From assembly GCA_965200095.1 (NCBI GenBank), contig OZ241350.1, positions 2,976,001 to 3,040,000 of the forward strand: a stretch of DNA of 64,000 bases, written 5' to 3'. Under the pieces are notes generated by a model. It was given only the letters and a program-made list of their open reading frames with translations, searched no databases and was not told the origin of the DNA. Source of the DNA: JANQOH01 sp965200095. GTDB taxonomy: Bacteria; Pseudomonadota; Alphaproteobacteria; UBA7887. A program made the position numbers and the translations under genes. Shown piece by piece: positions 8,568 through 17,149 of this stretch; the first letter of the stretch is position 1, and every line of letters begins with the position of its first letter.

Positions 8568-9803
8568 CTATGCTGCCTTCCGAAACGTGAGTATCACCTC
8601 GCGACGCAAACGATTACTGAGTGTCGCCGTGTTCGACTGCTTCGACGGCGGAGGCAAATACCGGCGATTCGCCGGCAGATCTCGGGAATGACGCTTGGTG
8701 CAGCGAAGGCCCGCCGCACGAGCGACTGCCTCCAAGATCGTGGCGTTACGGATGAACGTGCCGCGTACGGTATTCTCGCCAACCACATATACCGCCAGCC
8801 CTTCATCGGTGAGAATTCTGGAAACCTCGCAGACAGATCGCCGCATGTCGTCAATATACCGAGCCAGAATGGCCTCTTGCCTTGCATGTAGTTTAGGTTG
8901 TAAATTCAGGTACGACAAAATTTTCTGGATTTCTCGATTGTCTCGCACATCCATACCCACCTCGGTGCCGACCGCCGCAGATCTGATGCGGCGGAGTTCA
9001 CCAATGGCGTGCCCCATCCACACCAACGAAAACTTACTGCACCGTATGTAATCTATAGCGTTCAGATAGGGAGGAGACGTAATCACCAAATCGATGGATT
9101 CGTCGGGACGGTTAAGGCGTCGGGCATCTCCTCTATACATTTGCGTTGCAGGTCCGATAGGTCGACATCTTCGGTCAATGCAATTCGTCGTCACACGATC
9201 CACGGACGACAGAAATTTATCAAAGGGTTTCACCGGCGCGCGTTCGAATTTCCGGTGCGGTCTGCTATGAGATAGGTCCATTGCCAACGACACCCCGGAT
9301 TGTTTGGCAATTATGAGACGTGAAAAGGCGCACCATAGCACTTCACGAACCGTCTCGTCCGAAATCTCGCGTATCGCCGTGGCGAGCGAGGCAAGCTGGC
9401 GTCGGGCATAATCGTCGAACCAGTACTCCGCGAAGCCGCGAGTCTCGGCATCTGGGCTTTGGGGATACGCTTCCCGTGCCGATAACGAGGCAAAGACTTG
9501 GTACGCATGCTGGAGTACCGTCGCCGCGGTATCTTGGATCGCTTCCGGATCGATAGCGGTTGTCCAGACTCGGGATATCAGTACCGCAAGAGGGTCAAGA
9601 TCTATACCAATGGCGTGATGCCCCATTAATTCTGCGATGGCGAGCACCGTGCCCGATCCTGCCATCGGATCGAGGATACGCAACGGCTTCTCGCTTTCCG
9701 CAATAACATCGAGCGCGAGACTCGGCGCCATACGCGCCGGAAACGGATGAACCGGATGGCGTCCCAATATCTCATAGATACTCTTCTCGCGCGATTGATT
9801 CAT
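8568..9803 (-). CDS. DNA methyltransferase (TSPPY type), partner of the adjacent GHKL ATPase
   Basis: 411 residues. The S-adenosylmethionine site is ILDPMAGSGT at 43-52 followed by an acidic GIDLDPLAV strand, and the catalytic motif is TSPPY at 242-246. TSPPY is typical of amino-methyltransferases, especially N4-cytosine, though N6-adenine cannot be excluded. The long spacing between the two motifs leaves room for a target-recognition region. The gene begins 17 bases after the ATPase-nuclease gene on the same strand, so the two form an operon. Base composition is visibly AT-richer than flanking genes, suggesting transfer. Likely job: protective modification of host DNA against the partner nuclease. 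Confidence 0.88.
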   Translation of the reverse strand: MNQSREKSIYEILGRHPVHPFPARMAPSLALDVIAESEKPLRILDPMAGSGTVLAIAELMGHHAIGIDLDPLAVLISRVWTTAIDPEAIQDTAATVLQHAYQVFASLSAREAYPQSPDAETRGFAEYWFDDYARRQLASLATAIREISDETVREVLWCAFSRLIIAKQSGVSLAMDLSHSRPHRKFERAPVKPFDKFLSSVDRVTTNCIDRRCRPIGPATQMYRGDARRLNRPDESIDLVITSPPYLNAIDYIRCSKFSLVWMGHAIGELRRIRSAAVGTEVGMDVRDNREIQKILSYLNLQPKLHARQEAILARYIDDMRRSVCEVSRILTDEGLAVYVVGENTVRGTFIRNATILEAVARAAGLRCTKRHSRDLPANRRYLPPPSKQSNTATLSNRLRREVILTFRKAA

Positions 9804-9820
9804 TGAGCGTCACTCATTTT

Positions 9821-12379
9821 TCATCGCTCATCCGGAGGGTAGTCCTGCATGGCAGCCTCAATGGTAGCGACCACGTTCTGCGCACTCTGGTCGAGCTCAA
9901 CCGTACTGGAAGTCGCAAACATAGCACGAGGCGCCATCTGTGCCATTCCCTTGCACAGCTCCATGAGCTCCTCGTCCGTTTCGTACTCGATAGGTGGCGT
10001 CGCGTACGAGAGCTTAATACGAAGCGCCGCATACTCTACAGAAGATCTTTTATACTTCTTCTGTAGTGTTTCTATCGCCTGAACGATCTTGCGATAGGGA
10101 GGTTTTTCCACCGGGGTGCGGAGAATCCGCTCGATCCATTCAGCGCTTTCCTCGGAAAGGTTGCACTCTTGGAACAGACCACGGAGATCACGAAGGCCGA
10201 TCTGTTTCACGGGTCGAAGCCGAACGAGCCGGGCGAGATCGTCCACGGTAATAAGAGTTATGGTACCGGCCGTCCCAGCGGCCTTCGACTGCCTCCGATC
10301 CTCGGCAATCTCCACTCCCAAGGACGATTTATCTCCATGGCTGGTCGGGAAACCCGGTCCAACCACAACGGCGTGTTCGCAGTTGTGTTTGCCCCGGTGT
10401 CGAGCGACAGCGGCGACGCCCACGTCCCTTGCAGAAACAGCTATTCCAGACGCCCTCTTACTCTTCGCCTCCAAGCTTACCTTGTAATACCGAGGAATTC
10501 CCTGATCATCCGCCGACAGGTGCGCCGCCGCCACGCCGTCCGGATCGCCCTTCTTGCCAAGTGGGGTTACATCAAAGCCGAGGCTTTCGAACGCATTGCA
10601 GACAGCCTTCTCCAAGCCGTCCGGGCTATTACGAGATTCCAAGAGTGAGTTGGCCACAGACACCGCACTTCGCCGACCCGAATCGTTCGCGAGGTTTCGT
10701 AAAATTTCATCCCGATCCGAAAGAAATTTGTCAATCTTCCGTATGTCAACGCCAACGACGTAAAGATGAGCCTCAATGAGAACCTCAGCCATCGCTAGAG
10801 CCTCTAACGGTTGGCGCCGTTGCTTGTGGATAAAATCATCATGAAAAGTTGCCACAAAAGGATGCCATCCATTTAGCCGCAAAACGCCCGACCGAGTGTC
10901 GAAGCTCACCATCCCGTCTCGCGAAGTTCTTTCGAAATCAATGTTGACACCTGTCACGAATCGTTCCGTCTCGTCCGTTGCTCGCCTCTCAAGATTGGCC
11001 AAAAATTTTTCTATATCCTCGTCGACGTCAAATTTCGGGACGATCAGATAGCGAGATTTAATTTTACCAGATGTAACATCTCGCGACAGATCGACGACTG
11101 GTCGGTGAGATAAACTAGCCGGACTGGCCGCGAACATACGATCTAATTTTGCTCCCGGCGCTTCGTCTCTGTCGTATGTCTCGATCTTGGGACGCACCGC
11201 GTTAAAGATTGCTCGCAGTATATCTTGGGCAGTACTGAGTAGCGGACCCTCGCCGATCCCCTCGCGATTCGAACGGAGTCCCTCGTCCAGCCCGTCCATG
11301 TGAACCACAAGGCGAAAGCGCCCGAACGTACCGTGTCTCAGCTCGTTCGGGGAAATACCGAAGTGCCCGTCATCAATGTTAAGGAGCCGCCCATACACAT
11401 AGACGAAGAATCCATAGCTTCGGCCGATCTCGTCCGATTTTCCCTTTAGCAAATCTTTGTATGCCTCTGCGTACCCGGTGATACGTCCCAGCGTAGGGTC
11501 CTCCAATCCGAAGCGATGTTCGCTGGATTTGGCGACATTCTTGTCTTCCGACATGGTAACGGATTTGGGACCCGGTCGCGGAAGATCTGTCAGTTCCTTT
11601 CCAAGAACCCACCGTTTGATCAGTCCCTTGCCTTCCTTGCTCGATTCCAGCGCTTGCCCGTTCAGCCAGATGCTGAAATCGGGTCGGAGAGGTAGAGCCG
11701 TGCGAAGAACCCATCCGAGAGTTCCTATCCTAATCTCATGCACTTTGGGTTTGAGCGATGACATAATGCTCAATGTCCAAGAGTCCGGGCTTTTTTGTCC
11801 AAATAATTCTGTCTTCGCCACCTTGAACGCCGGAGTCTTGGCCCACGACTTCACAGCCTGCTTCGCTTGCTTCCTGGTCAGTTCTCGGAGCGCGAGTTTG
11901 ATAGGCGTACGTGGTTCGATTTCTTGTTCGACGCGTCTCTCGATAGAGCTGTAATTCATGGAAGTGGAGTAGTATTTTCCGCCGCACTTGCTGATGTGAG
12001 TGAGACGATCAGCGAGTACATAGGTGGCCAATTTCCCGATTCCGAATTTTCCGATCTGACGTCGACCTCTTGGAAGCCGCGGCAGCTTGCGTTTATTGCT
12101 GACGCCGATGAGCCAGTGGCGTTTGAGGCCCTGCTCGTCCATCCCCTCGCCGTCGTCGAATACCGCAATCGTCGCAGCCTGATCGTGCAGGTTCGACGAA
12201 AGGAGCACATGCACTTTTCGGGCGCCCGCGTCGAAAGAATTGGCAACAAGCTCCTCGACGGCCTTGTTCGGGCTCGTGTAGAGCCCTTCGGAGAAGAGCT
12301 CGACTATTCTGTAGCTGAGGCGAACCTCAATTTTGTCGGTCTCATCCCCGATATCTGCGAAATTCGGTTCATTGGTCAT
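9821..12379 (-). CDS. GHKL (Hsp90/MutL/MORC-like) ATPase fused to a PD-(D/E)XK-like nuclease domain
   Basis: 852 residues. The N-terminal GHKL ATPase shows the N-box AVEELVANSFDAGA (about 40-53), the ADP-binding DDGEGM (75-80) and the lid glycines GKFGIGKLA (110-118). A middle region with GLRSNREGI fits the S5-like transducer domain. Around residues 600-660 a candidate nuclease core reads GDPDGVA, then YYKVSLEAKSK, that is, D followed by E-x-K of a PD-(D/E)XK fold. A helical tail follows. The downstream methyltransferase makes this look like a restriction system driven by a MutL/MORC-type ATPase, a class predicted by Iyer, Abhiman and Aravind. Function is inferred, not demonstrated. Confidence 0.8.
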   Translation of the reverse strand: MTNEPNFADIGDETDKIEVRLSYRIVELFSEGLYTSPNKAVEELVANSFDAGARKVHVLLSSNLHDQAATIAVFDDGEGMDEQGLKRHWLIGVSNKRKLPRLPRGRRQIGKFGIGKLATYVLADRLTHISKCGGKYYSTSMNYSSIERRVEQEIEPRTPIKLALRELTRKQAKQAVKSWAKTPAFKVAKTELFGQKSPDSWTLSIMSSLKPKVHEIRIGTLGWVLRTALPLRPDFSIWLNGQALESSKEGKGLIKRWVLGKELTDLPRPGPKSVTMSEDKNVAKSSEHRFGLEDPTLGRITGYAEAYKDLLKGKSDEIGRSYGFFVYVYGRLLNIDDGHFGISPNELRHGTFGRFRLVVHMDGLDEGLRSNREGIGEGPLLSTAQDILRAIFNAVRPKIETYDRDEAPGAKLDRMFAASPASLSHRPVVDLSRDVTSGKIKSRYLIVPKFDVDEDIEKFLANLERRATDETERFVTGVNIDFERTSRDGMVSFDTRSGVLRLNGWHPFVATFHDDFIHKQRRQPLEALAMAEVLIEAHLYVVGVDIRKIDKFLSDRDEILRNLANDSGRRSAVSVANSLLESRNSPDGLEKAVCNAFESLGFDVTPLGKKGDPDGVAAAHLSADDQGIPRYYKVSLEAKSKRASGIAVSARDVGVAAVARHRGKHNCEHAVVVGPGFPTSHGDKSSLGVEIAEDRRQSKAAGTAGTITLITVDDLARLVRLRPVKQIGLRDLRGLFQECNLSEESAEWIERILRTPVEKPPYRKIVQAIETLQKKYKRSSVEYAALRIKLSYATPPIEYETDEELMELCKGMAQMAPRAMFATSSTVELDQSAQNVVATIEAAMQDYPPDER

Positions 12380-12429
12380 GGGACTACTGCCGTCGTATTC
12401 CGGTGTCGGATACAGGCATCCGGGAACCC

Positions 12430-12458
12430 ATCATATACAGCTGTCTATCGAGCGTAAA
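12430..12458 (-). promoter_or_regulatory. Predicted sigma-70 promoter of the ATPase-methyltransferase operon
   Basis: Read on the minus strand, TTTACG (12453-12458) is a fair -35 and TATGAT (12430-12435) a good -10, separated by exactly 17 bases. This lies 50-80 bases before the ATPase ATG at 12379 and between that gene and tRNA-Leu. No operator was recognised. Confidence 0.5.
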
Positions 12459-12546
12459 CATCGCACGGCCCCGGTTCTCGGCGCGTGCGAGACGATTCTT
12501 GGGCCGGGGTCGCCGAAGGGTGGGCCGCAGCGCCTGCGGTTCCCGG

Positions 12547-12633
12547 TGGTGCCCCCGGTCGGACTCGAACCGACACGTCCTTGCGGACAACAGATTTTGA
12601 GTCTGCCGCGTCTACCAATTCCGCCACAGGGGC
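12547..12633 (-). tRNA. tRNA-Leu(CAA)
   Basis: 87 nucleotides including an encoded CCA end. The acceptor stem GCCCCTG/CGGGGGC, the D-arm GGCGGAATTGGTAGACGC, a long variable arm (TGTCCGCAAGGACG) and the T-loop GGTTCGAGTCC all fit a class II tRNA. The anticodon loop CTCAAAA gives anticodon CAA, reading UUG. Its 3' end faces the AT-rich defence island, a common integration position, but I found no duplicate of the tRNA end at the far border. Confidence 0.96.
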
Positions 12634-12741
12634 CCCCCCCCTACAGTGCGCCGAATCGCACGATACGCCGCGCGGCGGGCGGCGGTCAATCCGCCGCCGA
12701 CATGGGCAACGGTTCTCGTTATGGCGATCGGGGGTTGCCCC

Positions 12742-12817
12742 CCTGGGAGCGCCGGCGTCTCGCCGGCACGCGCGAAGCGCGCGATAAAGACGCCGGCGAG
12801 ACGCCGGCGCTCCCCGG
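12742..12817. repeat. Long palindrome of the CTGGGAGCG family
   Basis: Two perfect 23-base arms, 12745-12767 and 12792-12814 (GGGAGCGCCGGCGTCTCGCC and onward), enclose an inner palindrome around CGCGCGAAGCGCGCG. A near-identical copy is at 22672-22743. Just upstream, ACGGTTCTCGTTATGGCGAT (12712-12731) matches the end of the MITE-like element seen elsewhere, so this is probably a truncated copy of it. The remaining 12634-12890 holds no gene. Confidence 0.8.
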
Positions 12818-12890
12818 AAGGACCGCAACGGGCGCCGCAGCGTGGCGACAAGGCCCGGGTCTTCGCCGGGCGCTCGCGGAATCGGCGGCG

Positions 12891-13652
12891 TCAGTACTGG
12901 ATGCGGCGGGTGAAGGCGCCGTCGACGACCAGATTGGCGCCCGACACGAAACTCGCCGCCGGGCTGGCGAGGAACGCCGCGGCGTTGGCGATCTCCTCGG
13001 GGCGGCCCATGCGCCCGAAAGGGTTCTGCGCCAGCATTCGCCGATACTCCTCCGGGCGCTCGCGCCGGGCGCGGCCCCAGACGCCGTCGGGGAACTCGAT
13101 GCAACCGGGGCTCAGGGCGTTCACACGGATTCCGTCGGGCGCATATTCGATCGCCATGCCCTTCGCGCAGGCGACGAGGGCGGCCTTGATCGAGGTGTAG
13201 GAGCGCAGGCCCCGATAGATCTCCAGCGCCGCCGTGCTGGCGATGAGGACCACCGCCCCGGCCGACGAGCGGCGCAGCGCCGGCAACGCCGCCTCCACCA
13301 GAGTCGTATGCCCCAGGAGGTCGGTCTCGAAACCGGCGCGCCAGGCGCGCTCGCTCATGCCCGTGGCGAGCGCGCTGGCGTTGCCGACCACGATGTCGAC
13401 GCCGCCGAGCGCGTCTTCGGCGCGCGCAGCCCAGGCCCGCAGGGCGGCGCGGTCGGCGATGTCGACCGCCGCCCCATGCGCCGCGACGCCGTGCGCGGCG
13501 GCCGCTTGCGCCGCCTCGCGCGCCCCCTCGGCGCCGCGCGCGCACAGCGCCACCGAACACCCTTCCGCCGCAAGGCGCTCGACGATGGCCCGGCCGATGC
13601 CGCGCGAACCGCCGGTCACCAATGCTTTCATCCCCGACAAACCGAGATCCAT
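12891..13652 (-). CDS. SDR-family oxidoreductase
   Basis: 253 residues, a classical short-chain dehydrogenase. The Rossmann nucleotide site is TGGSRGIG, the structural NAS-motif variant is GNASALA, the catalytic serine is in VLIASTAA and the catalytic pair is YTSIK. The acidic residue pattern after beta-2 (LCARGAEGAREA) with Arg is more consistent with NADPH than NADH, but this is weak evidence. Substrate is not predictable; a 3-oxoacyl or hydroxyacyl compound is typical. It is a single minus-strand gene divergent from the thioredoxin-like gene. Confidence 0.9.
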   Translation of the reverse strand: MDLGLSGMKALVTGGSRGIGRAIVERLAAEGCSVALCARGAEGAREAAQAAAAHGVAAHGAAVDIADRAALRAWAARAEDALGGVDIVVGNASALATGMSERAWRAGFETDLLGHTTLVEAALPALRRSSAGAVVLIASTAALEIYRGLRSYTSIKAALVACAKGMAIEYAPDGIRVNALSPGCIEFPDGVWGRARRERPEEYRRMLAQNPFGRMGRPEEIANAAAFLASPAASFVSGANLVVDGAFTRRIQY

Positions 13653-13760
13653 GCCGCTTCGCCCTCCGCTCCCGGAGCCCGTCGCCCCGCTGCGTCACTG
13701 TATCGCCGCGCCGCGGCCGTCTAAAGTCGCGCCGCCGCCGGGACGGCGCAGGGAGGGTTC

Positions 13761-14387
13761 ATGAGGCGGCTCGTCATTGCGGTGCTGGCGGCGCTCGCGG
13801 CGGTTGCGCTGGCGGGCGGCTTCAACGAAGCGCGCCTCGCCCTGTTCGTCGACTGGCCGCCGCGCTTCGCGAGGCCGTTCCCCGACATCGCCCTGGTCGA
13901 CAGCCGGGGCGAGGCGTTGCGCATGAGCGACCTGGCGGGCGAGGCGGCCTTCGTCCATGCGGTCGCCATGTCGTCTCCCGCGAGCAGCGCGCTGGCCGGC
14001 GGCGACGTGCTCGGCGGCTTCGGCGGCGTCCGCCCGCAGGCGGGTTTGCGGTCGCTCGAGTTCCTGCTCGCGCGTCACGGCGTCGCGCAGCCGGGCGACG
14101 GCGGCCCGACCGTGCTTCATCTGCTGCTTTACGACCCCCGGGGCGGCGCGCCCGACGCCGCGGACGCGGCGGCCTGGGCGGCGCATTTCCGTCTCGACGG
14201 CAGGCCGGGAATACGGGTTGCGGCGCCCGCGGGGGATTTGCGCGGGCGCGCCAGCGCCGGCATGGTCCCCGGGGTCTATCTCGTCGACAAGGAGTCGTTC
14301 GTGCGTTACGAAGCCGCCGGACGCGCGCCGCGGCACGACCTGTTCCGGGACCTGCTGCCGGCGGCGGCGGCGCTGGTCGCCCGGTAG
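13761..14387 (+). CDS. Exported thioredoxin-fold-like protein, function unknown
   Basis: 208 residues with an N-terminal hydrophobic signal/anchor (RRLVIAVLAALAAVALAGG). The following region, FPDIALVDSRGEALRMSDL, resembles the start of AhpC/TSA or SCO1-type thioredoxin-fold proteins, and the C-terminal GVYLVDKESFVRYEAAGR resembles the strand-turn-strand that closes the fold. The place where a CxxC would sit reads VAMSSPASS, with no cysteine, so it is not a redox enzyme in the usual sense. A GGAGGG site precedes the ATG. It is followed by the rhodanese gene 33 bases downstream, perhaps in one transcript. Confidence 0.6.
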   Translation: MRRLVIAVLAALAAVALAGGFNEARLALFVDWPPRFARPFPDIALVDSRGEALRMSDLAGEAAFVHAVAMSSPASSALAGGDVLGGFGGVRPQAGLRSLEFLLARHGVAQPGDGGPTVLHLLLYDPRGGAPDAADAAAWAAHFRLDGRPGIRVAAPAGDLRGRASAGMVPGVYLVDKESFVRYEAAGRAPRHDLFRDLLPAAAALVAR

Positions 14388-14420
14388 CGCAAGCGCGGCG
14401 GAAAGCCGAGGGGGTGGGAG

Positions 14421-14798
14421 ATGCCGGTCAGGGATGTCCGCGAGATGGTCGCCGAAGCCAATGCGGCGGTCGAAACGCTGTCGGTCGCCGAGGCGGTCGC
14501 GGCGCTGGACGACGCCGCGACGCTGTTCGTGGATGTCCGCGAGAGCGCCGAGCGTGCGGCCGGCACGATTCCCGGCTCGGTTCACGCCCCGCGCGGGATG
14601 CTCGAATTCTTCGCCGATCCGCAATCGCCTCTGCACAAGGAGGAATTGGGGTCGGGCCGCCGCCTGGTCCTGTTCTGCGCGTCGGGCGGCCGGTCGGCGC
14701 TGGCCGCCAAAACCCTGCATGACATGGGGGTGACTCGTTGCGCCAACCTGCTCGGCGGGTTCGCCGCGTGGCGCGAAGAGGGCGGCCCCGAGGGCTGA
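14421..14798 (+). CDS. Rhodanese-like domain protein
   Basis: 125 residues, one rhodanese domain. The N-terminal VDVRESAERAAGTIPGSVHA is the CH2-like signature, and the active-site loop is FCASGGRS with the catalytic cysteine; the loop length fits sulfurtransferases. C-terminal GGFAAWREEGGP is a family hallmark. It may carry persulfide sulfur in the cytoplasm; partner unknown. The gene ends 14 bases before the convergent dienelactone hydrolase gene. Confidence 0.92.
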   Translation: MPVRDVREMVAEANAAVETLSVAEAVAALDDAATLFVDVRESAERAAGTIPGSVHAPRGMLEFFADPQSPLHKEELGSGRRLVLFCASGGRSALAAKTLHDMGVTRCANLLGGFAAWREEGGPEG

Positions 14799-14812
14799 AC
14801 CCCGGCCGCGCG

Positions 14813-15568
14813 TCAGGCGGCGAGGCGGCGCGCGAAAAGGGCGAAGATGCGCTCCCAGTGGCGCTCGCCGGCGGCCTTGCGATAGACCCCGCGCCGCTTC
14901 GGGAACGCAAAGCCGTGTTCGGTGTCGGGATAGACCTCGATGCGGTGCTCCACACCCGCTTCGGTGAGGATGCCCGGCAACCGGTCGAGCACCGACTGCG
15001 GCACATACGGGTCTTCCGCGGCGAATCCCAGATAGAGCTCGGCGGAGATGTCCGGGGCGCGCAGATGCGGCGAGTCGTCCTTGTCGGTGACGATGCCGAC
15101 GCCGTAGAACGACGCGACGGCGGCGATCTCGCGCGGCCATGCGGCGGCGACCGAGACCACGAACTGACCGCTCATGCAATAGCCGACGCAGCCCACCGGC
15201 CCGGAGGCCGCTTCGGCGCCCTTCGCGAATTCGAGCAGGGGGCCGGTGTCGGCGACGACGCGCGCATTGGTCAGGGTGTTCATGACCTCGAACATCTTGC
15301 GGCGGTCGGGGCCGTCGGCGCGGGTCCCGGCGAGGTCGAAGCCGTAGGCGCCCTCGCGCCCGGTGCGGTAGTAGAGGTTGGGCAGCACGACGAAATAGCC
15401 CGCCGTGCCGAGGCGGCGCGCCATGTCGCGCAGTTCCTCGCGCATCCCCGGGGCGTCCATATAGAGGATGACCGGCGGGAACGGGCCGCCCTCGTCGGGG
15501 TGGCAGACGAAGGCGTCGAGAGGGCGGCCGGGGACTCCGGCGTCGATTTCGGCCTGGAATTCGCGCAT
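14813..15568 (-). CDS. Dienelactone hydrolase-family protein
   Basis: 251 residues. The nucleophile elbow is GYCMSG with Cys131 as nucleophile, typical of carboxymethylenebutenolidase-type enzymes, with the catalytic histidine in DTEHGFAFP near residue 215 and the Asp in FAAEDPYVP. Members hydrolyse dienelactone or related cyclic esters, often in aromatic degradation. It lies about 40 bases downstream of the TauD-type dioxygenase on the same strand, so the two may be co-transcribed, but no complete aromatic pathway is visible. Confidence 0.9.
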   Translation of the reverse strand: MREFQAEIDAGVPGRPLDAFVCHPDEGGPFPPVILYMDAPGMREELRDMARRLGTAGYFVVLPNLYYRTGREGAYGFDLAGTRADGPDRRKMFEVMNTLTNARVVADTGPLLEFAKGAEAASGPVGCVGYCMSGQFVVSVAAAWPREIAAVASFYGVGIVTDKDDSPHLRAPDISAELYLGFAAEDPYVPQSVLDRLPGILTEAGVEHRIEVYPDTEHGFAFPKRRGVYRKAAGERHWERIFALFARRLAA

Positions 15569-15608
15569 GGACGGTTTCCTCGGGCGGGTGGGGCTCGGGC
15601 GGCGCGCC

Positions 15609-16538
15609 TCAGGCGGCGCGGTTGACGGGGATGTCGGTGTCGAACAGCCACTCGTTGGATTCGGCGTCGCCGGCGACGGTGGTGCGGACCATGCGGCGCG
15701 CCTGACCCGGGGGCCACGGCCGGCCGCGGTGGAGCACGGCGCGGTTGTCCCACATGACCAGATCTCCCGCCCGCCAGCGATGGGCGAACAGGCGGGGCGG
15801 GCGGCACGCCTCGTCGCACAGCCGGCGCAGGAGAGCGCGGCTTTCCGCCTCGTCCTCGCCGACGATGTGGCTCGCGTGACGGCCGATATAGAGCACCTTG
15901 CGGCCCGTCGCCGAATGACGGCGCATCACCGGGTGTTCGACCGGCGGCAGCCGCGACAGGCGCGCCGCATCGGCGGCGCCGACAAGCCCCTGGCTGTATG
16001 CGTAGCTGTGCACCGCGGTCTTGCCCTCGAGACGCGCTTGCGTAATCGGATCGAGGGCGTCCCACGCCGCGCGCATGTCCGCCCATTCGGTCTCGCCGCC
16101 GGCATCGGGCACGGCGCGCGCCGAAAGGAGCGACGCCTTGGCGGGGACGCGCTTGAACGACGAGTCGGTATGCCAGGCGGTGTTGCCCTTGAGCAGCAGG
16201 TCGCGCTCGCTTCCCGGCGCGGCCAGCCCGCCCTCTTTCGTCTCGTTGGTGAGATAGACGAACGCCTGGCGGTTCGCGGCCACTGCGGCGGGCGCGTCCC
16301 CGAAACCGGCGTCGTCGCCGGGGCGGAAGATGGCGACGTTCTCCAGCGGCCCGAGCAGGCGGCTGAACGCCGCCTGACGTTCGTCGTCGAGATGCTGTCC
16401 GGGGAAGACGAGAACCGCATATTCGTGCCAGGCGTCGACGATCTCGTCGAACACGCGCCTGTCGAGACCGCCGCACAGGGCGACGCCGCGCACGCTGGCG
16501 CCGAGAGTCGCGTCGGCGGGAGTTATGTCGAGCGCCAT
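15609..16538 (-). CDS. TauD/TfdA-family 2-oxoglutarate- and Fe(II)-dependent dioxygenase
   Basis: 309 residues. The facial triad is visible as WHTD (His and Asp) and a distal His in VLHRGRPWP, with the 2-oxoglutarate-binding Arg in RRMVRTTV. Family members hydroxylate substrates such as taurine, 2,4-D, alkyl sulfates or carnitine precursors, releasing CO2 and succinate. The substrate cannot be read from sequence. It is upstream of the dienelactone hydrolase gene in the same direction. Confidence 0.92.
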   Translation of the reverse strand: MALDITPADATLGASVRGVALCGGLDRRVFDEIVDAWHEYAVLVFPGQHLDDERQAAFSRLLGPLENVAIFRPGDDAGFGDAPAAVAANRQAFVYLTNETKEGGLAAPGSERDLLLKGNTAWHTDSSFKRVPAKASLLSARAVPDAGGETEWADMRAAWDALDPITQARLEGKTAVHSYAYSQGLVGAADAARLSRLPPVEHPVMRRHSATGRKVLYIGRHASHIVGEDEAESRALLRRLCDEACRPPRLFAHRWRAGDLVMWDNRAVLHRGRPWPPGQARRMVRTTVAGDAESNEWLFDTDIPVNRAA

Positions 16539-16578
16539 GGGGGCCTCCTCTCTTCGTTCCTTCCCTGTCTTCCCGGCG

Positions 16579-16857
16579 TTACCGGCATTCGAGCCGGCAG
16601 GTCGATCCGCGGTCGAGATTGGTCAGCTGGACCTTGCCGCAGGTCGCGGCCGTGCTGCCGTCGGCGAACACCACGCGGTCGCCGTCGCGCCAGCCGTCGC
16701 AGCGGTCGGCGACTTGGTACAGATTGCCGTCGATGACGAAGCCCGCGCCGTTCTCCGCGACGGCCTCGATGACGTGGTTCTTCTGCGCCGGCGCGCCTTG
16801 CGCGGCGACGGCGACAAGCGCCGCCGCGGCAGCCGTTGCGGCGAAACCCGTTCGCAT
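16579..16857 (-). CDS. Small secreted cysteine-containing protein, unknown
   Basis: 92 residues beginning with a clear signal peptide (RTGFAATAAAAALVAVAAQG, cleavage near APAQ). The mature part has Cys in RCDGW, TCGK, TCRLEC, suggesting disulfides in the periplasm. GGAGG about nine bases before the ATG at 16857 decides the start. It is only 40 bases upstream of the TauD-type gene on the same strand. I do not recognise the family. Confidence 0.7.
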   Translation of the reverse strand: MRTGFAATAAAAALVAVAAQGAPAQKNHVIEAVAENGAGFVIDGNLYQVADRCDGWRDGDRVVFADGSTAATCGKVQLTNLDRGSTCRLECR

Positions 16858-16932
16858 CGTCCGTCCCTCCTCCATAGCCTCGCGGGCCCGATAGCACGGC
16901 CGGCGCGCGGTTTCCAGACATCGGCCGTGCCG

Positions 16933-17021
16933 CCAGCGGCTTTCATTATAGCGATGGACGCTCCCAGGGGGGCCATAACCGGTTCGCCGCATCGCTATGG
17001 GCCAAAATGAGAACGGCTGCC
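16933..17021. repeat. MITE-like palindromic element
   Basis: Left end AGCGGCTTTCATTATAGCGA and right end CCAAAATGAGAACGGCTGCC are imperfect inverted repeats of the same family as 4341-4477 and 39188-39274. The middle contains CTCCCAGGGGGGCC, a remnant of the CTGGGAGC palindrome. It has no coding capacity. Confidence 0.65.
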
Positions 17022-17149
17022 CTGCGGCGAAGTTTCCGTTCCCGGGAGGTAGCGTCAATCGCCATAACCGGCGCCGCACGGCGCGCGCGGCAACCCGGAC
17101 GCAGTGCGCTGCGGGCGCTGGCGCACGCTTTCGGACCGCTGCAGGAAGG

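Noticed and set aside
12445..13698. Second reading of the SDR region as a 417-codon protein
   Set aside because: Frame-shifted shadow of the SDR gene running through the tRNA and palindrome, Arg-rich with no domains.
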